From Candidatus Magasanikbacteria bacterium RIFOXYD12_FULL_33_17 (GTDB lineage: Bacteria; Patescibacteriota; Patescibacteriia; Magasanikbacterales; UBA922), in NCBI GenBank assembly GCA_001783255.1, contig MFRB01000076.1:1-5538 (forward strand): a DNA stretch of 5,538 nucleotides. The letters are read 5' to 3'. Position numbers and translations under genes: made by a program. Shown piece after piece: positions 5,173-5,538 of this stretch (within the stretch, counting starts at the first letter, position 1; the number at the start of each line of letters is the position of its first letter). The notes beneath the pieces were generated by a model, which had not been told where the DNA came from, searched no databases, and worked only from the letters and a program-made list of their open reading frames with translations.

Positions 5173-5538
5173 ATGAATAAACAAGGCTTTACAAACACAT
5201 TCTTACTCATAATAACTCTAGTCGTAGTAGCTGTCCTTGCTGGATCTTTTGTGTTTTTCCAAAAACAAAAGACCACAACACCAACTGATATTATTTTAGA
5301 CACCACAACCACTACCACCAAAATACAAACTCCCCCAGCGACAGAAACTACAATTACATTATCTTCTGACAAAAAAAGTATCATGGAAAACGACAAAGTT
5401 TTGTTGAAAATAGACCATGACACAATTTTCAATTGGTTCAAAAATGATAGCCAATTATGCGAAGGCTACAATCTTACTAGTGTCACTGATAGAGAAAAAT
5501 TTTGTACAAATAAAGATTCTTTCAAAAGCCAAACTAGA
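5173..5538 (+). CDS. Membrane-anchored or secreted Thr-rich protein (3' end outside window)
   Basis: The frame is open from ATG 5173 to the last base of the window (122 codons, no stop). Residues 1-7 (MNKQGFT) precede a hydrophobic segment at about 9-28 (FLLIITLVVVAVLAGSFVFF), then QKQK. This reads as an uncleaved N-terminal anchor or signal peptide with the rest outside the membrane. A prepilin-like G-F-T is present, but the glutamate at +5 of mature pilins is missing, so I do not call it a pilin. A Thr/Pro-rich linker (~34-66, including a run of six Thr) leads to a more folded part with two cysteines (LCEGYN and KFCTN) that may form a disulfide. It is preceded by its own promoter and has no clear Shine-Dalgarno sequence. 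The Thr-rich stretch produces a long frame on the opposite strand that is only a shadow. Function unknown. Confidence 0.8.
   Translation, partial: MNKQGFTNTFLLIITLVVVAVLAGSFVFFQKQKTTTPTDIILDTTTTTTKIQTPPATETTITLSSDKKSIMENDKVLLKIDHDTIFNWFKNDSQLCEGYNLTSVTDREKFCTNKDSFKSQTR

Noticed and set aside
5169..5441. A 90-codon minus strand frame with Val-rich hydrophobic stretches that looks like a membrane protein.
   Set aside because: The hydrophobic runs are the antisense of the Thr-rich (acc/aca) codons of the anchored protein at 5173, which has a good promoter.

Overview
The window is AT-rich bacterial DNA with every supported gene on the + strand. It looks like a small-genome lineage such as Patescibacteria (CPR). 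That placement is an inference from the lysine-rich TopA tail with three GRxGP modules, the lack of convincing Shine-Dalgarno sites at most starts, and the style of the membrane-anchored, Thr-rich protein at the right edge. The standard genetic code fits: TAG, TAA and TGA all act as stops, and the long frames contain no internal TGA.

Layout. (1) 1-736: 3' end of topA (DNA topoisomerase I). (2) 745-792: a rho-independent terminator whose 3' arm also carries the -35 box of an extended -10 promoter. (3) 887-1168: an unrecognised 93-codon gene. (4) About 1153-1346: a second, diverged copy of the topA 3' end with the same terminator and promoter, so the 93-codon gene sits between direct repeats of about 190 bp. 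The silent substitutions in this copy suggest it once belonged to a working topA. (5) 1407-4163: what I read as one integron gene cassette. It carries a 787-aa protein with a PD-(D/E)XK (NERD-like) nuclease motif and ends in an attC-like site. The two ends agree: CGCTAAC (R'', 4055-4061) is the exact reverse complement of GTTAGCG at 1406-1412. This is expected if G|TT is the crossover and the excised circle rejoins G4163 to T1407. (6) 4185-4985: an amidohydrolase-family TIM-barrel metal-dependent hydrolase starting 21 nt after the cassette boundary. (7) 5066-5133: a terminator followed by a strong promoter. (8) 5173-5538: 5' part of a secreted or membrane-anchored Thr-rich protein that runs off the window.

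How the parts fit. The topA terminator-promoter unit (TTGACG, 18 bp, TGTTATAAT) occurs twice, once before the 93-codon gene and once before the cassette. Removing 1407-4163 would leave the second promoter about 80 nt upstream of the amidohydrolase, so the cassette seems to have entered between that gene and its promoter. No integron integrase or attI is visible, so this would be an isolated attC (CALIN-like) or a secondary-site insertion. The large nuclease-like protein, on an exchangeable cassette in an accessory spot next to a housekeeping gene, is the best candidate for an undescribed, possibly defensive, system. No catalytic or defence activity can be shown from sequence alone.
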